Assembly: GCA_951217055.1 (NCBI GenBank)
Contig: OX578280.1
Span: forward strand, 64,969,313 to 65,033,312
Reading direction: 5' to 3'
DNA: 64,000 bases
Source: Gerris lacustris
Taxonomy: Eukaryota; Arthropoda; Insecta; Hemiptera; Gerridae
The notes under the pieces are model-generated. The model ran no database searches and was not told where the DNA came from. It saw only the letters and a list, made by a program, of their open reading frames with translations. A program made the position numbers and the translations under genes. Of this stretch, positions 34,105 to 45,910 are shown piece by piece; the first letter of the stretch is position 1, and the number at the start of each line of letters is the position of its first letter.

Positions 34105-34320
34105 AAAATAGTCCAGGAGATAGCGTGCAAAAAAGTGTTTGACTAACATCAAGATAGAATTTTGTGAATAAGTTAATCTGTTAGTGCCTTTTAAGAATAT
34201 GTGGTAGGCTAAGTTCGTCTGCGGGACATAGCTTGGCAATAGGCATTTGAAATAAAAAATACGTGTGGTGTCGCGTGGAACCCGGTAGGAACGAAGTTCC
34301 TTACGCTTTTCAATAAATTA
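34105..34320 (+). mobile_element. Half copy of the TAGTCCAGG foldback
   Basis: TAGTCCAGGAGATAGCGTGC, TGTTTGACTAACATCAAG, GGCTAAGTTCGTCTGCGGGA and AGCTTGGCAATAGGC match the arms of the foldback at 48061-48641. It then runs into GTAGGAACGAAGTTCCTTAC, the complement of 8127-8150. Confidence 0.65.
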
Positions 34321-34371
34321 TAAAATCACTCTGATAAGTTATACAATACTAACTACTTATACATGGTGGAG

Positions 34372-36934
34372 TAGGGTGGGCCTTAATAATGAACATTTTT
34401 TAATTTTAGCTCCCAACCCCTAACTTTGTGCGAATACATGAGAAAATGATTTTTGAAAAGTTTCAGGTCAATCGGAAAATTTTAAATGGTGCCGCTTTTT
34501 ATTTGAAAATTGGTATATAAAAAAATCAATAAAATAGCGATTATTTCTAGAAAATTTCAAAATATCACGTTTATAATGCAATATTATCCGTGATGTTTTA
34601 TTATTTACATAAATGATATACTTTTACTAACTAATATAACTCAAAAGTAAGGCAATAAGTAAAGAGATACATTTTTTAGAGATATACATACATAGCAAAA
34701 TAGTGAAAATTGGGAAAAAATTTTGTTTTTCGTATGAATTTCGTAATTATTTTAATCATATGAACAATAGTTAATGCTTTAACATACATTAAATGGTACT
34801 ACAGGTTATGTGCTTCATATTAATACGTATTAACAATGCATACCTATCATAGTTCTTTTTAAAACTAGTAACATACATACTAGTGGAGTCAATGAAGCTA
34901 TAACATAAGCCACATTTTGAACGAAAAAGACCGTATTTTGAGTTTGAATATCTTTTATGCATTATTTTTTATTTTGGATTGCAAACAAGAAATAAGGGTT
35001 TTGGGGGTCGCTGATTACGAATTTGAAGTCAAGAATAAAAAATTAAAAAAAATGGCGGCCCTAGGATGGCGGGAAAAATCTTCCGTTTTATACGAAATTC
35101 GTGATAATTATACATAAATTAAGAACTAAACATCTAACCAAAGTTTTTTTGTTGGTCGCTGATTATGAATTTAAGGTAACAGTACAGAATAGTAGAAAAA
35201 ATGTTTGATTTTATTAAAATATTCATAAAGCAATAACGTGCATTGTATAACATACATAATAAAATAGCAAAAATAGTGGATATAAAAAAATTGTAATTAT
35301 TCCGTTTAAATTTTGATGTTACACATTCAAATATTTAAATTGTTTCTAGTTTACGATGTTAGTTATAGTTTGTTTCAGTATATTCTTAATTGAACCCTTT
35401 ATTTAGGTACTCTCATCTACCTGACCCCTAATCTGCATTCCTGAGCCCTCGGCCCTGAGGCTCAGGAATGCACACTAATCCTAGTTATCCTTTACAATAA
35501 AAATACAAAGTAGTGAAAAAAAATCTTTTCTTTTATTAAAATATTAATAAAGCAATACCATAGTGCAAAAATAGCAAAAGCAATGAAAAAAAAAAAAAAA
35601 AAAAAAATGTAATACTATGTACAAAAATATTACAAACGAAAGACTTTATAAAAAATCAAATCATTTTGCAACTTATTTTTACTTTCAAATATCCTTTTTT
35701 CAAGTTCCTTGTTTCAGGTATCCAGAAGTTTGAATTATAATTTTATCATAATATATATATTTTATTTCACCTCTTTTGCTATTTTTGTATTATGTTATTA
35801 AAGGATTACTAGGATTAGTGTGCATTCTTAAGCCTCAGGGCAGAGGGCTCAGGAATGCAGATTAGGGGTCAGGTAGATGAGAGTACCTAAAAGAAGGGTT
35901 TAATAAAGAATATACTGAAACAAACTATAACTAACATCGTAAACTAGAAACAATTTAAATATTTGAATGTATAACATCAAAATTTAAACGGAATAATTAC
36001 AATTTTTTTATATCCACTATTTTTGCTATTTTATTATGTATGTTATACAATGCACGTTATTGCTTTATGAATATTTTAATAAAATCAAACATTTTTTCTA
36101 CTATTCTGTACTGTTACCTTAAATTCATAATCAGCGACCAACAAAAAAACTTTGGTTAGATGTTTAGTTCTTAATTTATGTATAATTATCACGAATTTCG
36201 TATAAAAAAGAAGATTTTTCCCGCCATCCTAGGGCCGCCATTTTTTTTAATTTTTTATTCTTGACTTCAAATTCGTAATCAGCGACCCCCAAAACCCTTA
36301 TTCCTTGTTTGCAATCCAAAATAAAAAATAATGCATAAAAGATATTCAAACTCAAAATACGGTCTTTTTCGTTCAAAATGTGGCTTATGTTATAGCTTCA
36401 TTGACTCCACTAGTATGTATGTTACTAGTTTTAAAAAGAACTATGATAGGTATGCATTGTTAATACGTATTAATATGAAGCACATAACCTGTAGTACCAT
36501 TTAATGTATGTTAAAGCATTAACTATTGTTCATATGATTAAAATAATTACGAAATTCATACGAAAAACAAAATTTTTTCCCAATTTTCACTATTTTGCTA
36601 TGTATGTATATCTCTAAAAAATGTATCTCTTTACTTATTGCCTTACTTTTGAGTTATATTAGTTAATAAAAGTATATCATTTATGTAAATAATAAAACAT
36701 CACGGATAATATTGCATTATAAACGTGATATTTTGAAATTTTCTAGAAATAATCGCTATTTTATTGATTTTTTTATATACCAATTTTCAAATAAAAAGCG
36801 GCACCATTTAAAATTTTCCGATTGACCTGAAACTTTTCAAAAATCATTTTCTCATGTATTCGCACAAAGTTAGGGGTTGGGAGCACAAAATTTCAATACT
36901 TTTTTTTTCACCCCTATGATGAAGGCCCACCCTA
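34372..36934. mobile_element. 2.56-kb inverted-repeat element with 9-bp TSD (Mutator-like)
   Basis: Long, nearly identical inverted arms (about 34372-35510 and 35790-36934) end in TAGGGTGGGCC/GGCCCACCCTA. They surround a ~280-bp AT-rich loop with a poly-A tract (35587-35606). The element is flanked by a perfect 9-bp duplication ATGGTGGAG (34363-34371; 36935-36943). A 9-bp TSD plus TIRs over 1 kb is the classical signature of non-autonomous Mutator-like elements; no transposase is present to confirm it. Each arm contains the same 66-codon frame (34917-35117 plus; 36176-36376 minus) differing at two residues, which reflects arm identity, not proven coding. Each arm also carries a TTCCTGAGCC...GGCTCAGGAA hairpin near the loop. 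Confidence 0.85.
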
Positions 36935-36949
36935 ATGGTGGAGTTAGAA

Positions 36950-37560
36950 ATGATACAAAATTATAATTACATACTAACTTTACTTTTACATGCCTGTTTC
37001 AATTGTACCTTAGACGTGTATGTGTATGAATTTTTATTAAAATCGTAACGTTAGAACGTAAGGTTTCGGTGAAAACGTTGTTTTCTCTATTTTCAACGTT
37101 TATAGGGCCACTTAAATTTCACTAAATTTATTTTTCAATAAATTTAGCGATACTTAACACTTCATAGCGGTGTCAGTGTTGGTTTTTACTAAAAACATTT
37201 ATTTTAAAAGTTGTTTGTATCATTGAATAGATGAAGTTAGAATTTTTTTCCGTCCTAAAATTCCAATTTTACATTTGAAGTTTCCGTTTACGCGAGCGCT
37301 GTAGGCTAATGCTTTGGCGGACAACAAACTCGTGCTGGGCAATGGTAAAATAAACTTGTGTACAAATTTCAATTAATTCGTCATCTTTTCTCAAGTTATC
37401 GTCGTCGGTAAATTTCGTGACGGTCGGTTTTGTGACGGTATAGGCTGTTTTTTACTTAGTTCGTAACAGAATGTAACCTATGTTGTAGGTTTTTGTTTCG
37501 CGGATTTACTCCCGGGCTCCAGACGCTATAACGTGCCGTAAGGAACTTCGTTCCAAAACA
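36950..37560 (+). repeat. CCCGGGAGTGAATCC-family repeat, copy c
   Basis: TGCCTGTTTCAATTGTACCTTAG, CGTAACGTTAGAACGTAAGG, TTTACGCGAGCGCTG, GTGTACAAATTTCAATTAAT, TTTCGTGACGGTCGG and ACTCCCGGGCTCCAGACGCT. It ends at GTAAGGAACTTCGTTCC and joins a piece of the TAGTCCAGG foldback arm (37561-37650, GCCAATTATGGTGGACAGTG). Confidence 0.75.
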
Positions 37561-37676
37561 AACCGGAGGGAAACGGCCATGTCCCGCCAATTATGGTGGA
37601 CAGTGTGATTTTCATAATCCTGAGTACAAAATTAGTTAGTAGACAAAATATATATATAAGAATTTTAAAATATCGG

Positions 37677-38625
37677 TTACGGGGTGCCTCGGAACTTTAG
37701 GATGCCCCTAAAGTGGCCTCTTTAAATAATGTTTATACATTATTTTTATTTATTCAATTATTTGAATTTTGACAGGTATGTAAACAAACTTTGACGTCAT
37801 CAAAATTATCGCACTAATAAATAATTATATTCGCTTTGAACTTAAACTAATAAATTGACTTATCGGGATTTTTTATATTTTTTCCTTACGCATACGTTCC
37901 AACGCATGCTATATGTCAGAAACGTATTTATACTTTCGGTATTATTAACCTTCAAAGTTTCAAAATTCAAAAATTGATAACTTCCAAATGGCGGCTAGGT
38001 CATGGACACCTTCCCGGGCCCGCTCTTAGACGTCCGTTTTAGAGGCTTTTTCGGGGGCGTGTATCTTTTTTCCTATTCACTTTAAAAAAAAAAAAAAAAA
38101 AAAACTGTTTTTTCCCTTTACGCAAGGCCTACAAAAAAGGTCCTTTGCGTCGGACCGCTGCGGTCGACCGTATTCGAGTTATGCGGAAAAAAACGGTTTT
38201 TCGGGGGAAAAGAAACCGTTTTTTCCGGTTAATATCATCATCATTTTCCGGTTAATATCAAAATGAAATTTGGTGGGCTTGTTTGTCATAAAGAGAGGTA
38301 CATTCGTGCCAAATTTCAACTTGATCAGGACCATTTTCGATTTATTAGGATTTGTTTTAAAATGTTTGCTGTCTCAGCAAACTTGGTATAAGATGGCGGA
38401 AAAAATTGATTTTCCTGGCGGCACCACTACAGGTAAGGACCGATTTTTCTGCCAAGTTTCAACTCTCTAGGTTAAATACCTTGGGTGCTACAATGATAAC
38501 ATACACACACACATACATACACACATACATACAGACGTCATGCTGAAAACCACTCAGGAAGTATTAAAAACACCCAAAACAATTAATTCGGTTGAAATCT
38601 CAGAAAAAATGTTTGGGTGAAGACA
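37677..38625 (+). repeat. GTACGGGGTACCTCGGAACTT family, copy 2 (with insert)
   Basis: Parallels 20464-20950 but is interrupted between GATAACTTCCAAATGGCGGC and AATATCAAAATGAAATTTGG (about 38000-38255). The insert contains a poly-A run and two TTTTCCGGTTAATATC copies at its right edge. Confidence 0.7.
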
Positions 38626-39324
38626 ATACTTTTCCTACCATAGGTAGTGAGGAAAAGTAAAAACAGCTTTGGCTTTAACATAGTCTTTTTAACTTACAAA
38701 ATCTGTTATATTGACAAGTAAGGCCACAACAGGGTTTCATAAAACACTTGTCTTGCAGTGTTTGTACTTATATTACATCACAACATTAAAATAACAATTT
38801 CTACTCAACCTCACGTTATTTTCAAACATGCATTTTCTCCCTTGGTATTTTCTATTAGCTTTTTCATTTTAAAAGTCAACACGTTTTTCTATACACTGTA
38901 TAAACATTGTTACAACTCCCATTTCATTCCTCTCTCTCGTCTTTTTTAACTATATTTGATTTTTTTTTTTTATTTTTTTTTTTTTAATATTTTCTTTTTT
39001 TTTGTTTAAAGTTACATTTATATTTTTATCTAATTGCAGGGAAACAATATAATTGAGGGTTGAAAAAAAGTTACATTATATGTAAAAGAAATACTGTTAT
39101 TCTCATTCGTAAAAAAAAAAAATATAATTAAGTTGATATATTATAGCTTTTTTCCAAACCATTAAAATTTATATTACATAATATAAAAGCGTCTCTGGAG
39201 GTAATACTTAATGAATAACACAAACCGTCTTTTCATGTTAATTGAAACATGTTTAATTAACAAAGCAGCTTTAAGCCTTCATAAGGTCATTATTATTATC
39301 AATGCTTAAGAAAAAAAAAATTAC
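38626..39324. other. AT-rich spacer with T-runs
   Basis: Poly-T tracts at 38960-39005; nothing else is recognised. Confidence 0.45.
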
Positions 39325-40490
39325 GAACTAAGTAAAAAAAAGAAAAATTCTACACAACAACTGATATGTTTTATGTGCAAAACAGTATGACATGTACTAC
39401 AGTATTATAATATGTTACACTAAAACATATGGTCTCAAACAAATGGTTTAGGGTTTATTACGAACTAAATAAAATAAATCGTTTAGGCGCGAAGTCTCAC
39501 GTAAAAAGGGTGTCGTTGGTATCGTGACCATGACATAGTATGAGGGGGGGGGGGATTTTTTTTTTTTTTTTTTTTTTCACAAAATGGCATGAAAAATTAA
39601 ATATTTTCCAGAAGTGTTATATATTTTTGTAGTCTACTCTTCAATACCTTTCATTTGATACCCCACTTAAAATTTAAAAAAAAAAAAAATTTCCCCGTGA
39701 CAGGAATTAGCCGCCATTTTGGATTCCCAGTTAATCGGATCAAATTGCTATTCTTATGTGTTCTTTGGCCCATCAGACCGCACATTTGCATTTTTTTTTT
39801 TTTTTTTTTTTTTTCGTAACAGCAGAAATATAGTTTAGGGGAGGGGGACACGCATAATTTTATGTTTTTTGACAAAATGGCGCAGAAAATGTTTTTTGAC
39901 AAAATGGCGCAGAAAATTGAACAATATCCACAAGTGTTATATATTTTTGTAATCTACTCTTCAATACCTTTCATTTGACACCCCACTCAAAATTTTAAAA
40001 AATATATTTTTTCCCCCGTGACAGGAATTATCCGCCATATTGGATTTGAACAGCTCATATTTATGAGTTCGCTATATTTTTCCTGTGTGTGCGTCAAAGC
40101 GTTCTTTAATACTGGGAAGTTTTATGTCTATCTCTTTTGATTCAAAAGTTATTGGAACCGTACAGAGTGACAGACAGACAGACACAGGAACGAAACTATA
40201 AGGGTTTCTTTTTTTTGGTTTTACCAACGAAACCCTAAAAAGAAAGATTCTACACAATAACTGATATGTTTTATGAGCACTGCAGTATTACATGTACTAC
40301 AGTATTGCATATACACTAAAATATACGATCTCAAACAATAGTTATAGGTTTTGTTATGAACTAAGTGAAAACAGAAAAATTGTACAATACTATTACATAT
40401 TAGAGGTACTACAGAATTATTATATGTACACTAAAAAATATGGTCTCAAATAAAAGTTCTAGGATTTGTTAGGAACTAAGAAAAAAAAAT
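39325..40490 (+). repeat. Tandem ~115-137-bp units split by an insertion
   Basis: Unit landmarks are GAACTAAGTAAA, TTCTACACAACAACTGATATG, ATGTACTACAGTATTATAAT and ATGGTCTCAAACAAATG. Unit 1 is 39325-39461. Unit 2 starts at 39462, is broken near 39480 and resumes at 40241. Unit 3 is 40358-40472. The intervening ~760 bp is a foreign element. Confidence 0.8.
39480..40240 (+). mobile_element. Inserted non-coding element ending in hairpin AGGGTTTC/GAAACCCT
   Basis: It has two diverged internal repeats (39540-39715; 39860-40045) with ACAAAATGGC, AGTGTTATATATTTTTGTA, TCTACTCTTCAATACCTTTC and CCGTGACAGGAATTA. It then has GACAGACAGACAGACACAGG, the hairpin AGGGTTTC...GAAACCCT and AAAAAG. This matches the right-end architecture of 11099-12225 and 17591-18318. 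Confidence 0.6.
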
Positions 40491-40499
40491 ATAGTTGTC

Positions 40500-40615
40500 A
40501 CTTTCTCATATTATACGCAGTATATAAAAAAAGAGTATTGTGATGGCGCGAAAATTCGATTTTGAGATTTCGATGGTTTTACACATTTTTAAGTCCTTGA
40601 CGGTGTTTATATTTT
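40500..40615 (+). mobile_element. ACTTTCTCATAT-family, 5' end only
   Basis: ACTTTCTCATATTATACGC, AGAGTATTGTGATGGCGCG and AAAATTCGATTTTGAGATTT, then the similarity stops near 40615, just before the next repeat. Confidence 0.6.
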
Positions 40616-40639
40616 TCGCTTTTATTGTGTTATTATTGA

Positions 40640-41175
40640 ATCAAAATATATATCACTTCACTACACAAAACTTTTGCCTTGTATCAGGTTAAAATATTAC
40701 ATGCCTGTTTCAATTGTACTTTAAACGATGAGTTTGTAGTTTTATTAAAATCGTTACGTTAGAACGTAAGATATGGGTAAAAAAGTTGTTTTCTCTATTT
40801 TAAACGTTTTGGTCCGCTTTAATAAATTTGTTGATCTTTAACACTTCATAGCGGTGTCGGTGTTTGTTTCACTAAAAAAAAATATTATTTAAAAAATTTG
40901 TTTGTCTTCTTGAATAAATGAAGTTGGCATTTTTTCCCGTCCTAAAATTTCAATTTTATATTTGAAGCTAAAGTTTACGCGAGCGTTGCGCGCGAATGAC
41001 GTTATCAAATGAACTAGTTCTCCTGGGCATTGGTAAAATGAACATGTGTACCAAATTTCAACTAAATCGGTTAACTTTTACTTAAGTTGTCGTCATCGGT
41101 CGATTTCGTGACGGTCAGTTGTTTTTTTCGGATTCACTCGGGGGCTTGAGAAATGGTATACCTAATATATTGAAA
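40640..41175 (+). repeat. CCCGGGAGTGAATCC-family repeat, copy d
   Basis: TGCCTGTTTCAATTGTACTTTA, CGTTACGTTAGAACGTAAGA, TTTACGCGAGCGTTGCGCGCG, GTGTACCAAATTTCAACTAA, GTCGTCATCGGTCGATTTCG and GGATTCACTCGGGGGCTTGA. Confidence 0.75.
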
Positions 41176-41479
41176 TAAGCGTCAGCCAGGGGGATGGCAT
41201 TCGTTGAAAAATCCCGTGTCCATGATGACGTCACAAAACTTAGAAAATAGTTCTTGCAACGGCTCATAGAATGCGCTGCTCTAAAAAAAAAATTAAGAAA
41301 AGGGGGAAAAAAGGGAGAACGACAGCGGTTTATTTTGGTCGTAGAGAATTGATTTAAAAGGATTGTTGACGGGTTTTTGGTCATTTTTGTTTACTAAACA
41401 TTCCATTCTTATAAATTTTTCATTTTCCAAGTCTTATAATTTGTTTTTTCGAATTCACCGACATCAATTTCTTTTTACT

Positions 41480-41542
41480 ATGGTCAAAAGATCCAGAAAA
41501 TGCTGTGTTCCAGGCTGCTCTAACACCAATACTTCTCAAAAT
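41480..41542 (+). CDS. THAP-type zinc-finger first exon (partial gene)
   Basis: Encodes MVKRSRKCCVPGCSNTNTSQ plus N, ending exactly at AAT|GTAAGT, a strong splice donor. A short basic leader followed by CC-V-P-G-C (Cys9-X3-Cys13) and a Ser/Asn-rich loop is how many THAP domains begin. THAP is a C2CH zinc-coordinating DNA-binding domain found in animal nuclear proteins and in P-element-type transposases. The remaining zinc ligands should be in later exons and were not found. It is the best host-gene candidate in the window, but it could also derive from a transposon. The phase after the donor is 0. Identification rests on a short motif, so it is uncertain. Confidence 0.45.
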
Positions 41543-42539
41543 GTAAGTTTTACCACAAATTTATATTTGTTTGTGTATTTATATTACAAAATAACTTATT
41601 CATCTTTAACTTAGTTAAATTTTAATCAATTTCGTTTTGAAGTTGCATGAAATATTTTTTGTACATAAGTCTTTTGTATGACTATAAAAATTGTTCTTGA
41701 TAAATTATAATATAAAGTAAAACTATGTCAAGTTTACTTCAATACAAATACTAACATTTTTTCAATAAAAGTTATCTACGTTCTATAGAGATAAGTTCTC
41801 TATATATAAGTTCGAAGTTCTCTATGTACAACTTTGGAAGTTATAATGTTATTCGACAGCTTATTTATTTAGTTATTGGCAAATACAACTGCAGTAGTGT
41901 TCCCCACTGTCGAGCGAATTTCCATTGGAAACTTATAGTTCAATGTCGTGTAGTTTATCGAATTGGGATTACTTTTTTCAATTCAGTGCCCTAGAAAACA
42001 ATAGGAACCCCACTTGAAAATTTGGTCAAATATGGGAATTGCCCACTCCTATTTCTCAAATACCGGTATTTATGGGTTAAGGGTTAGTCGAATCGCTATG
42101 ATAATTTTTTGATTCAGGACCCCAAAAAACATAAGAAACGATACCTCACTTGATTTTTTGTACAACATTTTTTTTAAATGTTTTCTGATTCATCATGACG
42201 TCATAATTATCCCATTTTCAATAGGGATCGTCAGCTCAAAGAGCTTGATTTTTCGATCCTAGTTTTATTTTAATGCGTCAATTCGTTTGAGAGTTATCGT
42301 GCTTACAAGACATTCGCTAGAAATACACACACACATATACTATATATATATGTGTGTTTTTTATTGTAAAACCTATTTTTTCGTGGTCAGGGACCCTTGT
42401 AACAGATTTTGCTCACAGTCCTGGGTCGAACTACAGCCATGCCAGTGACCCTCCTATTAGGGCATTTTTTCTAATGGAAAACTTCCGATCAAATATCATG
42501 TAGAACTTCATTTGTAAATTTATTTATTTTTCTTCACAG

Positions 42540-42613
42540 GAATTGCTTTTAAAATGGCAAGGCGTCAGAGAAGAAATTTCCAAGAACTAAAAATAAGAAA
42601 TCTGATACTTATG
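42540..42613 (+). CDS. Candidate internal exon downstream of THAP exon
   Basis: A 74-nt segment between a good acceptor (TATTTTTCTTCACAG) and a canonical donor (ATG|GTAAGT). Joined in phase 0 to the THAP exon it meets a stop after 16 codons. In another phase it reads IAFKMARRQRRNFQELK, but that does not follow from exon 1. So either it is not spliced to exon 1, an intermediate exon exists, or the gene is decayed. No THAP motif (C-X-X-H, P-terminal) is visible. Confidence 0.2.
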
Positions 42614-43406
42614 GTAAGTTTTAATTTGATAGTTGCAGTAATTTCTGATAATAGATTACCAAAGTGCGGGTCTGCACTATTAATTGGCACACATACTAAC
42701 TGTTTTGAAGGTTACGTGATCTCCAAAGTTCCAAACAAATCTCATATGTGGGGTTTTCATTAGTTACCATTTTAAATTGACATAGTTTATATATGTTTCA
42801 CCTAATATGTAGTTTGACCTAATTTTATCGGTTATTTATTTAGTTAGAGGTTTCATTGGTAAAAAAATAACAGTTTACATAATATAGATAACCATTAAAA
42901 TGTATGATTTTTTTGGAATACAAAAAAAGGAATAAGAAGGAAAAGGTTTAAAATGTAAGCTTCATCAATTATCTGTAAGGTTACCCTACTGTGGCTTTCA
43001 TTTTTTTTTTTTACTTTTATTTGACTACTTTTATTTTGCTAATTAAAAATATTGCGCTAACACATTTCTCCTAAATCAATTTTTTGATCTCCAAAAAACT
43101 TTCCTTAGAGCATGTTTAATTCTGTTGGAATGAGGAATTATCATATCATGAGCAATTGTACGGATTAAAAGAAATAAAAACATTTGTAAATTTATCATTG
43201 AAATAGTTCCAAATGAAGTGTATAACACTTTTTATTTTATTTCATGGATACTTGCAATTTACACGTCCATGCTAGTACTAGTACATGTTTTTGTTTTGTT
43301 TTCAGAACAACACTAAAGTTTTCCATATATATTATATATATTTTTTTTTTCTATTCTTTCATTAAAATAATATCATTAATTTTTTTTATGGTTTTGTGTG
43401 TTACAG

Positions 43407-43504
43407 GTAGAACTAATTTGCTCAAATGTGTGAGAGTTAGACATGCGAAAGATTTATCGTCAAAGGCAAAATTTTTGTAATAATTAATAATTAAGCACAA
43501 TAAA
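43407..43504 (+). CDS. Candidate terminal exon with poly(A) signal
   Basis: Follows an acceptor (TTTTGTGTGTTACAG). One frame reads RTNLLKCVRVRHAKDLSSK and on to a TAA at 43478-43480, and AATAAA follows at 43499-43504. A second acceptor-like site (TTTTGTTTTCAG) is at about 43305. Plausible as the 3' end of the same transcription unit but unproven. Confidence 0.2.
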
Positions 43505-44999
43505 ACATAAAACATACACAAAACATTGTTACATTATTTTTTTGTACTAATAACTACCTATATTCTTTTTGTTTTAAAAATGTTCATGTAAAGAAGTAAA
43601 AAAAAAGGTTTTAATTTTCTCATAGAAAGAGAAAGTATTGTGATTATCTATTATTAAGTATGTGATATACATATATTAAATTATCTGTCTGTAGTTTCTA
43701 GTCAGTGAAAATCATAATTCGAGGAGACATCGAGCTAAAACTACTATACATTGTGAGTTCACCTAGTAAATAGCTGATGGAACTGTAATTTATAGTAATA
43801 AACTGTTCTAAACTAAATAACAAACTTAAAAAAACTAAATCCTATTTACTGTGACACAGAATAGACACTGAACATAGAATTGATAATAAAACTGATTTAC
43901 AGCAACTCCACCCCTTCCTACAACAGAGTATTGGACTATCATCGTTCTACTCCCTGACGCATGGCACTATCATCATTTACCATATATCATCATTTATACT
44001 TATTTTAAAATAGTTTTATAATAGGGTTATAATTGTTTTTTCACTTTAGTCTTCACATATATCGATAGGTTATCTCAAAAGGCAACATATACCACTAATA
44101 CTTTATTTATTTTTTTTCAAAACATGGACATGGCCTTTCAATTCTTTTCAACTTATTGCAGTTATATCTGTATTCATTTCTTTTATTTTTCTCCCAATTA
44201 AATAACAATATAATTTTAATAACGAATCCATCATAAAAAAACTTATAAACTTTTTTCAACTAATGACTGATGGTTAAGCACCTCAAAAAAAAATTCATTT
44301 TTTATATTATTAAAAGTATTAAGCATTAATAATAGTATTTATTTTTTCATATATAGAAAGGCAAAAAAATTAGACTTGACTGCATTCAAACCCTTTTGGG
44401 GTAAAAAGGCCCCTTGGGGGGTCTCTCCCCTTGAAGCAAATAATTTTTCTCTTATACTTAATATTTAAACTGGACAAAAATAAATTATGAATTGTTAATT
44501 AGTTTATTATTTAATAATTATAATATGCATATTGCATATTTACAAATTTCTATGATAAAGTTGTAATATTATGTAAGAAATACACTAAAATGTTGGTAAC
44601 AAAAAAGTATATTAGGTATATTAGGGTTTATTAGGTTTGTTCTTTTCCTAATGTTCTCATTTCATAAATACTATGCTTAGTTTATTACAAGTTGTTACTT
44701 TAAATCACTTAATATGCATATATTGTAACTAAATAATGTTTCAAAAAAATAGATGTGATAAAAAACAAAATAAAGTGACACTTGTAATTACTAAACATAG
44801 TATTTATAAAATGAGAATTTTAGGGGAAGACTACTAGCGACACCTAGTAGAGGCAAAGAGGAACTAAATTCGCTACACTCCATCCCCACTCCTGTTTTAG
44901 TTGATGCAACGAACAACAGATAGCGCTGATAACACTTTTCATGAAGGGACAAGAAATCGCGCCAAATGTCAACTCTATTTTAAGTCTATTCTCTATGAG
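43505..44999. other. AT-rich spacer
   Basis: A fragment at 43615-43645 (AGAGAAAGTATTGTGATT) is the end of an ACTTTCTC-family copy. Nothing else is recognised. Confidence 0.4.
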
Positions 45000-45390
45000 C
45001 GTCAGCACAGATAAATTCTACTTTTAACAAGACCGTGATTATATTTTTGATATTTACAAAACCAAGTGACATTTTGACATATAACAAAACTAAACAAGTC
45101 AAGGAACAGGCTTCCATTATAATATGTTTTCCCGTCTTTTTGAAGCTTACATTTACGCGAGCGTTGCGCGTGGCCGCTTAGGCGGATAACGTTTTCCAAC
45201 GAACTCAGCCTGGGCATTGGTAAAATGAACATGTGTACCAAATTTCAACTAACTCGGTGATCTATTACTCAAGTTATCGTCATCGGTAGATTTCGTGAAA
45301 GTGATTTTGTGACGGTGATTTTGGTCGTTTCTTTTGGATTCACTCCCGGGCTCCAGACGCTGTAACGTGCCATAAGGAAATTCTATCTAA
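45000..45390 (+). repeat. CCCGGGAGTGAATCC-family repeat, copy e
   Basis: GCGTCAGCACAG, TTTACGCGAGCGTTGCGCG, AGCCTGGGCATTGGTAAAAT, TGTACCAAATTTCAACTAAC, GTTATCGTCATCGGTAGATT and ACTCCCGGGCTCCAGACGCT. It shares the MVHMFILPMP-type antisense frame with copy a; the identity is at DNA level. Confidence 0.75.
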
Positions 45391-45910
45391 TAGCCTTCTA
45401 TGATTTATTACGTGTATCCACATAATTCATAAAATATTTACTTTATTTAGTTAGAATTAGGACACAATAAATCTTATACTTCTATCTTTCTTAAAAAAAA
45501 GGATTTCTATTATTCCATGAATTTAGATTGAAGTTTCGAAAGAAAGCAAGTAAGTATGTAATGCTTGACACCATTATTTAAACTGAGACAACGTTTCTAT
45601 ACGGTTCACTAAAATGAACCTGTTGTTAGATTCAGTATTTTTTAAACTGTGGTTGCTTCAAAGAAAATCTCAACAACAGTAAAGTAAAGTAAATATATTT
45701 GTCAATAAAGCATATTGCTTTATACAAAGGGGTGTACATTGTACATGTAAGTTACAAAAAATCTAATAATTCTCCATCTTATATCTAAATATACATTATA
45801 AATCAATCCAAAAATCACAAAATTTTCTCTTTTTTTTTCTTAAATTATATTTATCTATTATTTAATAATTAGTTTATTTAATGTTATTATTATTATTCAT
45901 TAATTATAAA

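Noticed and set aside
34917..36376. Two identical 66-residue ORFs suggesting a duplicated gene
   Set aside because: They are the mirror-image arms of one inverted-repeat element; identity of the DNA explains identity of the peptide.
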